The notes under the pieces were generated by a model, which had not been told where the DNA came from, made no database searches, and saw only the letters and a program-made list of their open reading frames with translations. A program made the translations under genes and the position numbers. This document shows positions 1 through 5,883 of a stretch of 5,903 nucleotides of DNA, one piece after another. Each line of letters opens with the position of its first letter. Positions within the stretch are counted from its first letter, which is position 1. The stretch is from Deltaproteobacteria bacterium RBG_16_54_18 (lineage in GTDB: Bacteria; Desulfobacterota; B13-G15; RBG-16-54-18). The stretch is from assembly GCA_001797935.1 (NCBI GenBank), contig MGQT01000039.1, positions 1-5,903 of the forward strand. The letters are read 5' to 3'.

Positions 1-795
1 GTTGAATCTGCCTGGCAAAAAAACAACACCCTTTTGTGTGTGGGACTTGACCCGGATAGCACTAAAATTCCGTCCAGGTTCAGAAACCATGAAAACCCCC
101 TCTTTGCCTTTAACCAGGCAATTATCGATGCCACGGCTGACCTCGTCTGCGCGTTCAAGCCGCAGATCGCCTACTATGCAGCCGCGCGCGCCGAGGTAGA
201 GCTGGAATTGACGATCGCATATATCCACGAGCGCTATCCCGGTATTCCCGTTATCTTGGACGCAAAGCGCGGCGACATCGGCGCAACCGCCGAACAATAC
301 GCGCAAGAGGCATTTGACCGGTATCAGGCAGACGCCGTAACCGTCAACCCATATCTGGGGGGAGATACGTTGAAACCCTTTCTTGACCGAAGAGATAAAG
401 GGATCATCATCCTGTGCCGCACGTCGAACCCCGGTGCGAAAGAGATCCAGGATTTGGACGCAGGGGGAAAAAAGCTCTATCAGATCGTCGCTGCAAAGGC
501 CGCGACCCAATGGAATTATAACGGCAATGCCCTCCTGGTAGTCGGCGCCACCTATGCGCAAGAGCTGGGGGAGATACGGTCGATCGTGGGAGAGATGCCG
601 TTGCTGGTGCCCGGCGTCGGCGCACAAGGCGGGGAGGTAAAAAGCGCCGTGTTAAACGGCAAGTCAAAAAACGGGACGGGGATGATCATCAATTCTTCGC
701 GAGGCATTATCTATGCAAGCGAAAAGGACGATTTTGCCGAAGCGGCGCGCGCAGCAGCCATCGCCCTGCGCGACGAGATAAATCTCTATAGATAG
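1..795 (+). CDS. pyrF: Orotidine-5'-phosphate decarboxylase, class 2 (5' end outside window)
   Basis: Catalyses the last step of UMP synthesis, decarboxylation of OMP, in the cytosol. The reading frame is open from base 1 and codes 264 residues to TAG. Family members are about 270-280 residues, so only a few N-terminal residues are missing. A TTG at 34 opens a shorter frame but lies inside the conserved first strand, so it is not the start. Visible motifs (fragment numbering) are LLCVGLDPD near 11-19 with a conserved Asp, DAKRGDIG at 87-94 with the catalytic Lys/Asp pair, PGVGAQGG at 204-211 (phosphate loop), and NSSRGIIYA at 231-239. The DAKRGDIG signature marks the class 2 (archaeal/mycobacterial-like) form, not the E. 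coli form. The gene converges on the deaminase gene with 10 bp between stops, and no clear terminator hairpin is visible there. Identification is secure. Confidence 0.96.
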   Translation, partial: VESAWQKNNTLLCVGLDPDSTKIPSRFRNHENPLFAFNQAIIDATADLVCAFKPQIAYYAAARAEVELELTIAYIHERYPGIPVILDAKRGDIGATAEQYAQEAFDRYQADAVTVNPYLGGDTLKPFLDRRDKGIIILCRTSNPGAKEIQDLDAGGKKLYQIVAAKAATQWNYNGNALLVVGATYAQELGEIRSIVGEMPLLVPGVGAQGGEVKSAVLNGKSKNGTGMIINSSRGIIYASEKDDFAEAARAAAIALRDEINLYR

Positions 796-805
796 AAATC
801 GTTGA

Positions 806-1204
806 TCAGTCGGTTATCCTTCGATATTTATGGGGAAGGAGCTTCGTGACCTTAAGGATCTCCAGCCCGTCGTCTCCGGGGAGAATAACGTCGGCTTCAG
901 GGGCATAGTCCGAGATCATCTCCCGGCACATGCCGCACGGGGAAACCACCCTCCCCTTATCATCAACGGCAACGACCCTCACAATATCGGTATCACCGGC
1001 TGCCGCGGCCATGCCAATGGCAACGGCCTCGGCGCACACCGATACGCGCCCGACATTCGCCTTGACATTGACGGCGGAGAAGATTTTCCCCGAGCGTGTG
1101 CGCATCGCGGCACCGACCTCATGAGCATCATGCCTCGCGCGCTGCGTAATGAGCGATGCCGCGGATGCTATGAGTTGAAGATCTTGCTCATTCAATTTTG
1201 CCAT
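806..1204 (-). CDS. Cytidine/blasticidin-deaminase-like zinc enzyme
   Basis: A 132-residue member of the small tetrameric cytidine deaminase superfamily, which removes an amino group from cytosine-type nucleosides using bound zinc. Seen directly: CAE at 57-59 (zinc Cys and proton-shuttling Glu) and PCGMC at 89-93 (two further zinc Cys). The C-terminal LLPHKYRR is typical of the subgroup. Where classical cytidine deaminases have N-x-E-N and CAER, this protein has NVKAN (46-50) and CAEA. The ribose-binding Glu and the Arg after CAE are therefore absent, a pattern closer to blasticidin-S deaminase. Substrate is uncertain. I chose ATG at 1204 because AGAGG sits 5 bases upstream. A GTG at 1222 would add six residues (138 aa) but has no well-spaced ribosome-binding site. 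It is the last gene of the minus-strand cluster, 53 bp after the small upstream gene, and converges on pyrF. Confidence 0.85.
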   Translation of the reverse strand: MAKLNEQDLQLIASAASLITQRARHDAHEVGAAMRTRSGKIFSAVNVKANVGRVSVCAEAVAIGMAAAAGDTDIVRVVAVDDKGRVVSPCGMCREMISDYAPEADVILPGDDGLEILKVTKLLPHKYRRITD

Positions 1205-1257
1205 TCTGGCCTCTGCCGCCACATGTTAGAATGCGAATTCCTTGTTCAAAATTATCC

Positions 1258-1479
1258 CTACATCCACATGGCGAAGATTTCTTCATTGTTTTCCGTATTA
1301 CGAACCCTCAGATTGTACAGGGGATCGTTCGCATCGTCCGAGATCTCCAGCTCGGATAAGACCAACCACTTGCTGCTTATGGAGATGTCAGCCGCCCTTA
1401 CGCGCAGCCTGCGACCAGCCAACAGAACTAACAGCTCCCCATTCTTTTGTATTTCACTCAGAGGTTCCCGCTCTGCCAC
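1258..1479 (-). CDS. Uncharacterised 73-residue protein between coaX and the deaminase gene
   Basis: I do not recognise this protein. It starts at GTG 1479 behind a strong, well-spaced Shine-Dalgarno (GGGAGG at 1484-1489, 4 bases upstream) and lies 25 bp after the coaX stop, on the same strand and in the expected operon position. These points are why I treat it as real despite its size. It is soluble-looking, with no signal peptide, membrane segment or cysteine. A hydrophobic, basic stretch (ELLVLLAGRRLRVRAADI, about 15-32) is followed by WLVLSELEISDDANDPLYNL and an acidic NTENNEEIF, ending in WM. Alternating hydrophobic and charged residues suggest a small beta-rich fold (inference). A lineage-restricted accessory protein is the likeliest description; no function is proposed. 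A spurious frame is possible but less likely given the ribosome-binding site. Confidence 0.68.
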   Translation of the reverse strand: MAEREPLSEIQKNGELLVLLAGRRLRVRAADISISSKWLVLSELEISDDANDPLYNLRVRNTENNEEIFAMWM

Positions 1480-1483
1480 AACG

Positions 1484-1489
1484 CCTCCC
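1484..1489 (-). promoter_or_regulatory. Ribosome-binding site of the 73-residue protein
   Basis: Minus strand reads AGGGAGGCGTT before the GTG at 1479. This is a near-consensus Shine-Dalgarno with 4-base spacing, and it both supports the GTG start and argues that the small frame is translated. Confidence 0.7.
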
Positions 1490-1504
1490 TAGTCATGGGG
1501 CATG

Positions 1505-2281
1505 CTACTTTTTTTTCAAGTGATTCCTTGCGTAAATGATCTTGAGCCCCTTGAGGGTAAGGAGGTCATCCACTTCCTGAATGGTCTTGGATGCCGGAGC
1601 AATTAAGGAGGCCCACCCCCCTGTCGCCACCACTGCAGGATGGGAGCGCATCTCCTCTTGCATCCTCTTGACCATCTCATCAACGAGTCCCACGTACCCA
1701 TAAAAGATACCGGATTGCATGCTGTGAACGGTGTTCTTGCCGATGACCCCCCTTGGCCTGAGCAATTCCACCCGCGGCAGTTTTGAGGCGCGTTGAAACA
1801 GGGCCTCCATAGAAATCCCGATGCCGGGAGCGATGGCGCCCCCCATATATTCTCCTTTGGCCGTGACGTAGTCGAAGGTGGTGGCGGTGCCGAAATCGAC
1901 GACGATGAGCTCCCGGTGATACTGCTCATAGGCCGCCACGGCGTTGACAATCCTGTCCGCACCGACCTCTATCGGATTATCGTATAAAATGGGCATACCG
2001 GTCTTGATTCCCGGCCCGACGACCAATGACTTGATATGGAAATAGCGCTCAGCCACCTCCTCCAGGATCGGAAGCATCGGCGGCACCACCGAGGAAATGA
2101 TCAATCCACTGATATCATGCGTTTTTATATCGTGGAAGGCAAAGAAATTACTCAGGAGAAGGCCGAACTCGTCGGCCGTGCGCTCAGGTTCGGTCACCAC
2201 CCGCCAGTGATGGAGCAATTGATCGTCAACAAACACCCCGAATACCGTATGGGTATTGCCGACATCAATGACCAGGAGCAT
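1505..2281 (-). CDS. coaX: Type III pantothenate kinase
   Basis: Phosphorylates pantothenate with ATP in the first committed step of coenzyme A synthesis. The type III (ASKHA-fold) enzyme generally needs a monovalent cation and is insensitive to CoA feedback. The 258 residues match the family length. Motifs seen: DVGNT at 6-10 (phosphate-binding), DNPIEVGADR at 101-110 with the catalytic Asp109, DFGTATT at 129-135 (second phosphate motif and cation site), GGAIAPGI at 147-154, and TGGWA at 220-224 near the adenine pocket. The ATG at 2281 follows the birA TAA by only 2 bp; its ribosome-binding site (GGGAGGG) lies inside the end of birA, so the two are probably translationally coupled. The C-terminus ends in three Lys encoded by a run of eight A before TAG. 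Adjacency to birA is common in bacteria. Identification is secure. Confidence 0.97.
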   Translation of the reverse strand: MLLVIDVGNTHTVFGVFVDDQLLHHWRVVTEPERTADEFGLLLSNFFAFHDIKTHDISGLIISSVVPPMLPILEEVAERYFHIKSLVVGPGIKTGMPILYDNPIEVGADRIVNAVAAYEQYHRELIVVDFGTATTFDYVTAKGEYMGGAIAPGIGISMEALFQRASKLPRVELLRPRGVIGKNTVHSMQSGIFYGYVGLVDEMVKRMQEEMRSHPAVVATGGWASLIAPASKTIQEVDDLLTLKGLKIIYARNHLKKK

Positions 2282-2283
2282 GA

Positions 2284-3270
2284 TTATCCCTCCCCCACGG
2301 TAACGTCACCGGCTACTATCCTCCTTACCGTACCATTATCCGACTCCACGAGCAAGGCCCCATCCTCGTCGAGCCCCAGCGCCATACCCTTTACGATGTC
2401 GTGCATAAAACTCACCGCTACTTTTTTGCCCTTGATACGGGCGAGCTCCTGCCACCGCTCCCTGATTGCCTTCCCCCGTCCCTGTGCGAGTATGTCGTAC
2501 CACCGCTCCATCCCCTGGATAACGGCCTGTATGAGGGGGATGCGAGCAATTTCCTTGCCCGATTCCTCCTGTAAGGACGTAGCGGTATCGCGTATCACGG
2601 CAGGGAATGCCCGGCGGCGCATGTTGACGTTGATGCCGATACCCACCACGACGAAGTTGATAGCGTCCATTTCCATATCCGCCTCCGTGAGGATACCGCC
2701 GACCTTTCTCCCCGAGAACAAGAGGTCATTGGGCCACTTGATCTCGGGCAAGCGCCCCATGACCTCACCAATGGCCTCCGCACCGGCCACCGCGGTCATG
2801 AGGGTAATAAGCGGCATGTTGGTCGGCGGAATGTGCGGCCTGAGAATGAGGGAGAGATAGATGTTCGCCCCACCCGGCGACTCCCAACGGCGCCCCATCC
2901 GCCCCTTGCCCGCCGTCTGTGCCTCCGCCAACACCACCGCGCCCTCCTGTTCCCCCCGGCGGGCGAGACGAAAGGCGACTGCATTCGTGGACGTCACCTG
3001 CTGGAAGAGGTGAATCTTGCGGCCGAAGCGATCAGTCCCCAGGCCCGCCTGAATCTCCCACGGCGTCGGATGCGACGGTACTGCGACCAGCCGATACCCG
3101 CTGGCGGTCTGTGCCTCAATACGATATCCCTCCTGTCGCAGGGATCGAATGTGCTTCCACACGGCGCTCCTGCTTATCCCCAAGGTCTTGCTCATCGCGG
3201 CGCCGGAAAGCGGCACTGTCTTGTCGCGCAACATCGCTAATATCCGCCCTGCCGGATCCGGGGTTATCAC
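2284..3270 (-). CDS. birA: Bifunctional biotin--[acetyl-CoA-carboxylase] ligase / biotin repressor
   Basis: Activates biotin to biotinyl-5'-AMP and attaches it to the target lysine of biotin carboxyl carrier proteins. The 328-residue length and layout are those of the regulatory class. An N-terminal winged helix-turn-helix (about 8-62, including LGISRSAVWKHIRSL and SGYRL) is followed by the catalytic core and a C-terminal SH3-like domain (about 280-328). Core motifs: TSTN at 93-96, GKGRMGRRW at 121-129 (adenylate-binding loop, here GKGRMG for the usual GRGRxG), KWPND at 178-182, GGIL at 191-194 and GIGINVN at 210-216. The intact DNA-binding domain implies that it can also repress biotin genes when loaded with biotinyl-AMP; no convincing biotin operator is visible here. 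It begins at GTG 3270, overlapping the EF-G stop in the GTGA arrangement. No independent Shine-Dalgarno is visible, so reinitiation after EF-G is likely. Confidence 0.95.
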   Translation of the reverse strand: MITPDPAGRILAMLRDKTVPLSGAAMSKTLGISRSAVWKHIRSLRQEGYRIEAQTASGYRLVAVPSHPTPWEIQAGLGTDRFGRKIHLFQQVTSTNAVAFRLARRGEQEGAVVLAEAQTAGKGRMGRRWESPGGANIYLSLILRPHIPPTNMPLITLMTAVAGAEAIGEVMGRLPEIKWPNDLLFSGRKVGGILTEADMEMDAINFVVVGIGINVNMRRRAFPAVIRDTATSLQEESGKEIARIPLIQAVIQGMERWYDILAQGRGKAIRERWQELARIKGKKVAVSFMHDIVKGMALGLDEDGALLVESDNGTVRRIVAGDVTVGEG

Positions 3271-5306
3271 GCGTTCACCGAATCGTAGCGGGAAAAACGC
3301 ATGGAGAAGGTACCGCGCCCCTGCGTCATCGAGCGTAGATCCGTAGAATAACCGAACATGCGGGTTAGGGGTGATCGGGCCTTGATCGTCGCTATCTTCC
3401 CCTTCGTATCAATAAGGTCGATCGTCCCCTTTCTCGCCTGGATGTCGCCGATGACCTCTCCCATAAACTCCTCGGGGACGATGACATCAAGCTCCATCAT
3501 GGGTTCCATAAGGATGGGAGAAGCCTTCTGGCAGGCCTCACGGAGTGCCTGGGCAACCGCGACCTTGATGACCATCGGGGTGAACTCATCATCGCTGTAG
3601 CGCACCCTCTTAAGCACGACCTTGATGTCGGTGAGGGGGTATCCGGCAAGAGGCCCGACGGTGGAAGATTCCTGTACGCTCTCCTTTATCATTTCCAACA
3701 ATTCATCAGTAATTTCTCCCGTCGGAACCGCCGAGACAAACGCAACCCCTGTACCCCTCTCCTGGGGAATAACGGCAAGGTGTATCTCGGCGCTATGCGT
3801 GACGTCTTCGATTACCTTAGAGAAGCGTTCTTTTACCTCCGCCTCTTTTCCGATGGTCTCCCGATAGACCACCTGCGGCCTGCCGACATGCACCGGTAGG
3901 TTGTATTCTTCCAGCAGCCTTTTGATGAGGACGTCAAGGTGCAGTTCACCCATGCCCGAAATGACGGTTTGCGCCGTGTCTTCATCATAGCGTACCTGAA
4001 ACGTAGGGTCCTCTTCTGAAAGCTTCTCCAACGCGAACGCGAGTTTTTCCTGATCCTGATTGGTCCGCGGTTCAACGGCGACGGAGATGACGGGTTTAAA
4101 AAATTCCATGGGTTCCAGGAGAATCGGGTACTCGCGATCACACAGGGTGTGCCCGGTGGAAGTATCTTTTAATCCCATAACGGCGACGATCTCTCCCGCC
4201 CGAGCGCGATCAAGCCTTTTACGATCATTGGCGTGCATCTCGAAGATCCGCGCCACGCGCTCCTCCCCCCCGAGATTAGCGTTGTAGATAACCTTGCCCG
4301 TCTCTATCGCCCCGGAATATACCCGCACATAGGTCAGCTTGCGACCCTGATCCATCAAAATCTTAAAAGCGAGGGCGCAGAGCGGATCGCCCTCGTCGCT
4401 GCGGCGTTCTTCCGGCAGCTTGGTAAGCGGGTTTATCCCGCGTACGGGAGGACAATCAAGCGGCGAGGGGAGGTATGCAGTGATAGCGTCGAGCAGCGGC
4501 TGAATTCCCTTGTTGCGCAAGGCGGCTCCGCACAGGACCGGCACCACCTTGAGCGCAATGATCGCCTTTCTTATGGCCTGTCGCAGCTCATCCTCCGATA
4601 TCGTTTCTCCGCCGAGATATCTCTCCGTCAGGCGTTCATCGGTCTCCGCAATCTTTTCAACAAGACGCTCCCGGTAATGCCGCGCCTGACTCAGCATCTC
4701 TTCGGGAATCGCGACCTGCTGATAGCGGGCGCCCAAACTCTCCTCTTCCCACGTAATCCCCTGCATGGCAATGAGGTCAATGACCCCGCGAAAGGAATCT
4801 TCAGCGCCCCACGGGAGCTGGACCACGAGCGGGTTCGCCCCGAGCTTTGCCCGCATCTGCTCGACCGCCCCAAAAAAATCGGCCCCCACCCGATCCATCT
4901 TGTTGATAAAGGCCAGCTTCGGAACACGGTATTTATCGGCCTGATGCCATACGGTCTCCGACTGCGGCTGCACGCCGCTCACTCCGCAGAAGACGGCGAT
5001 GGCACCGTCGAGCACCCGTAATGACCGCTCTACCTCGATGGTAAAATCGACGTGGCCGGGTGTGTCGATGATCTGAATGATATACTCGTGCCATTGGCAC
5101 GTCGTCACCGCCGACGTGATGGTAATCCCCCGTTCCTGCTCTTGGGGCATCCAGTCCATCACTGCCGTGCCGTCATGCACCTCGCCGATCTTATAAGTAC
5201 GCCCGGTATAAAAGAGGACCCGCTCGGTCACGGTGGTCTTGCCCGCGTCAATATGGGCCATGAAGCCGATATTTCTCGTCTTGCGCAGTCTCTTTTCTCC
5301 CGACAT
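3267..5306 (-). CDS. fusA: Elongation factor G-like GTPase (divergent EF-G paralogue)
   Basis: A 679-residue translational GTPase with the full EF-G domain order: G domain about 8-285, domain II about 300-395, III about 403-475, IV about 477-600, V about 603-675. GTPase motifs are intact: AHIDAGKT 17-24, RGITIT 59-64, DTPGH 81-85, NKMD 135-138 and CGAA 259-262. EF-G signatures GMGELHLDV (451-459) and GYSTDLRSMTQGRG (652-665) are present. Domain IV is unusual. The tip loop normally reading GG(R/K)GQ(Y/F)G is replaced around 496-506 by SKVIEDVTHSA, and the usual YHxVDSSE loop is replaced at 570-577 by YSDDEFTP. It also sits with birA-coaX and not in a str operon. I infer a paralogue, with the housekeeping EF-G elsewhere. 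ATG 5306 is chosen because GGAG (5312-5315) lies 5 bases upstream and the EF-G homology starts right after it; ATG 5360 would add 18 unrelated residues across an inverted repeat. Confidence 0.93.
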   Translation of the reverse strand: MSGEKRLRKTRNIGFMAHIDAGKTTVTERVLFYTGRTYKIGEVHDGTAVMDWMPQEQERGITITSAVTTCQWHEYIIQIIDTPGHVDFTIEVERSLRVLDGAIAVFCGVSGVQPQSETVWHQADKYRVPKLAFINKMDRVGADFFGAVEQMRAKLGANPLVVQLPWGAEDSFRGVIDLIAMQGITWEEESLGARYQQVAIPEEMLSQARHYRERLVEKIAETDERLTERYLGGETISEDELRQAIRKAIIALKVVPVLCGAALRNKGIQPLLDAITAYLPSPLDCPPVRGINPLTKLPEERRSDEGDPLCALAFKILMDQGRKLTYVRVYSGAIETGKVIYNANLGGEERVARIFEMHANDRKRLDRARAGEIVAVMGLKDTSTGHTLCDREYPILLEPMEFFKPVISVAVEPRTNQDQEKLAFALEKLSEEDPTFQVRYDEDTAQTVISGMGELHLDVLIKRLLEEYNLPVHVGRPQVVYRETIGKEAEVKERFSKVIEDVTHSAEIHLAVIPQERGTGVAFVSAVPTGEITDELLEMIKESVQESSTVGPLAGYPLTDIKVVLKRVRYSDDEFTPMVIKVAVAQALREACQKASPILMEPMMELDVIVPEEFMGEVIGDIQARKGTIDLIDTKGKIATIKARSPLTRMFGYSTDLRSMTQGRGTFSMRFSRYDSVNA

Positions 5307-5322
5307 CGCCGCTCCGGTATAG

Positions 5323-5359
5323 TGATACAATAGTTTTCTATGTACTATATCTTGTATCA
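5323..5359. repeat. Inverted repeat upstream of the EF-G-like gene (operator or 5'-UTR hairpin)
   Basis: Arms TGATACAA (5323-5330) and TTGTATCA (5352-5359) are perfectly complementary over 8 bp. A further 4 bp pair inside (TAGT 5331-5334 with ACTA 5344-5347), leaving a 4-base bulge and a 9-base loop. Read on the minus strand it ends 7 bases before the GGAG ribosome-binding site. It could be a protein-binding palindrome or an RNA hairpin near the transcript 5' end. A TATAAA hexamer at 5371-5366 (minus) would place the transcription start close to the first arm, but no good -35 accompanies it. The repeat is seen directly; its function is inference. Confidence 0.5.
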
Positions 5360-5456
5360 TAAAGGTTTATACGGGTCAATGAACCATAACCAGCCCTCGT
5401 GATGGGTGACGAAACCAAGTTGTAGCCGACGATACAGGGTTTTACGATGATAACTA

Positions 5457-5484
5457 TTGACAATTACAAAAAATATGTTATATT
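5457..5484 (+). promoter_or_regulatory. Strong sigma-70-type promoter for the PxxKW gene
   Basis: A perfect -35 TTGACA (5457-5462) is followed by a 16-bp AT-rich spacer and TATATT (5479-5484). The TG at 5476-5477 makes an extended -10 (TGnTATATT). Transcription would begin about 5489-5491, leaving a leader of roughly 86 bases before the start codon. TATTAT at 5481-5486 with an 18-bp spacer is an alternative -10. Direction and position fit the cysteine-rich gene downstream. Confidence 0.8.
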
Positions 5485-5490
5485 ATGTGG

Positions 5491-5529
5491 TTCATAACGT
5501 GAGGCCCGCTATGAGGTTTTGAGGCGGGT
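5491..5529 (+). promoter_or_regulatory. Possible H-type pseudoknot at the start of the PxxKW leader
   Basis: Two helices can interleave. Stem 1 pairs TTCATA (5491-5496) with TATGAG (5510-5515), 6 pairs including one T-G. Stem 2 pairs GCCCGC (5504-5509) with GCGGGT (5524-5529), 6 pairs including one G-T. No base separates 5509 from 5510, so the helices could stack; connecting loops are 7 and 8 bases. The fold starts at the predicted transcript 5' end. This resembles the architecture of compact riboswitches, but I recognise no known aptamer and the short stem 1 could be chance. Confidence 0.35.
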
Positions 5530-5533
5530 TTTT
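5504..5533 (+). terminator. Hairpin plus T-run in the PxxKW leader (candidate attenuator)
   Basis: GCCCGC (5504-5509) pairs with GCGGGT (5524-5529) around a 14-base loop and runs straight into five T (5529-5533). This is intrinsic-terminator-like, though the stem is short and the loop long. It lies downstream of the promoter and upstream of the gene, so if it works it would give an RNA of about 43 bases or act as an attenuator. It could instead be only a leader hairpin. Confidence 0.45.
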
Positions 5534-5562
5534 ATATTACACTTTTTTTATATTCTCTTGAA

Positions 5563-5572
5563 GGGAGGTGAT
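5563..5572 (+). promoter_or_regulatory. Very strong ribosome-binding site of the PxxKW gene
   Basis: GGGAGGTGAT is complementary over nine bases (GGAGGTGAT) to the 3' end of 16S rRNA. GGAGG lies 8 bases before the ATG at 5577. This fixes the start at 5577. The in-frame GTG at 5568 is part of the Shine-Dalgarno itself. It predicts high translation. Confidence 0.85.
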
Positions 5573-5576
5573 ACCC

Positions 5577-5867
5577 ATGATTTGTCAAACCATAAAGGCC
5601 GGTATAGAGTGTATCTTTATGAAGAAGAGCGGGTGTACGTATAACGGAGGCCAGTGTCATCCCATTGTGGAATCATGCCAAGGCTGCGATCGTATCATTC
5701 AATTTCCGACCGGTTCCTATTGTAATAGCTACAGCGAGCCCCGCCTCAAATGGACCAATGGCTCCTGCAACTTTGCTACGCACGTCAAAAAGGTACAAAA
5801 TAACACCGGCGCCGTAAAGAAGCTCAACCCCCTGAAGGCCTCAAAACGCAACAGCGCACGAAGCTAA
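5577..5867 (+). CDS. PxxKW-family small cysteine-rich protein
   Basis: A 96-residue cytosolic-looking protein with eight cysteines (3, 12, 20, 27, 34, 37, 49, 64) and no signal peptide or membrane segment. The order ECxFMxKxGCxYNGGxC (11-27), CxGC (34-37), YC (48-49), PRLKW (55-59), NGSCNxATH (61-69) and the basic tail NPLKASKR (84-91) matches my memory of the family named for its PxxKW motif, found mainly in Desulfobacterota. Function is unknown. Paired cysteines plus His28 and His69 suggest bound metal (zinc or Fe-S) or disulfide chemistry, but this is inference. ATG 5577 is set by a near-perfect Shine-Dalgarno. A strong promoter and a structured leader precede it, which suggests high, possibly regulated expression. 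Another gene starts 16 bases after its stop, so it likely heads an operon. Confidence 0.85.
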   Translation: MICQTIKAGIECIFMKKSGCTYNGGQCHPIVESCQGCDRIIQFPTGSYCNSYSEPRLKWTNGSCNFATHVKKVQNNTGAVKKLNPLKASKRNSARS

Positions 5868-5883
5868 CAGTTAAGGAGGGGTT

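Noticed and set aside
796..805. Shared terminator between convergent pyrF and the deaminase gene
   Set aside because: The 10-bp gap and the adjoining coding ends show no GC-rich hairpin followed by a T-run in either direction.
830..1492. Plus-strand open frame (220 codons) opposite the deaminase and the 73-residue gene
   Set aside because: Covers the zinc-motif-bearing deaminase in antisense, has no domain of its own, and crosses a gene boundary.
1508..1516. Run of eight A at the coaX 3' end as a programmed slippage site
   Set aside because: The run lies at the last codons before TAG. Shifted frames add only a short motif-free tail, and Lys-rich ends give such runs by chance.
2036..2860. 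Plus-strand open frame (274 codons) opposite birA and coaX
   Set aside because: Spans two clearly identified genes on the other strand; the protein is Ser/Arg/Pro-rich without motifs, as expected for antisense reading.
4233..5021. Long plus-strand open frame (262 codons) opposite the EF-G-like gene
   Set aside because: Antisense to a gene with unambiguous family motifs; no recognisable domains and composition typical of a reverse-strand shadow.
5307..5360. Longer EF-G start at ATG 5360 (18 extra residues)
   Set aside because: The extra residues have no counterpart in EF-G, pass through an inverted repeat, and lie upstream of a good GGAG ribosome-binding site for ATG 5306.
5340..5379. Minus-strand promoter and/or BirA operator for the EF-G-birA operon
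   Set aside because: TTGACC (5379-5374) is only 12 bp from TATGAT, and TATAAA (5371-5366) has no good -35. GGTTTATAC at 5364-5372 resembles half a biotin operator, but no matching half occurs at the usual 14-16 base spacing.
5379..5495. Distant 8-bp inverted repeat, ATGAACCA (5379-5386) and TGGTTCAT (5488-5495)
   Set aside because: Arms are about 100 bp apart and do not extend. A single 8-bp match in an AT-rich region of this size is weak evidence, though it overlaps the promoter start region.
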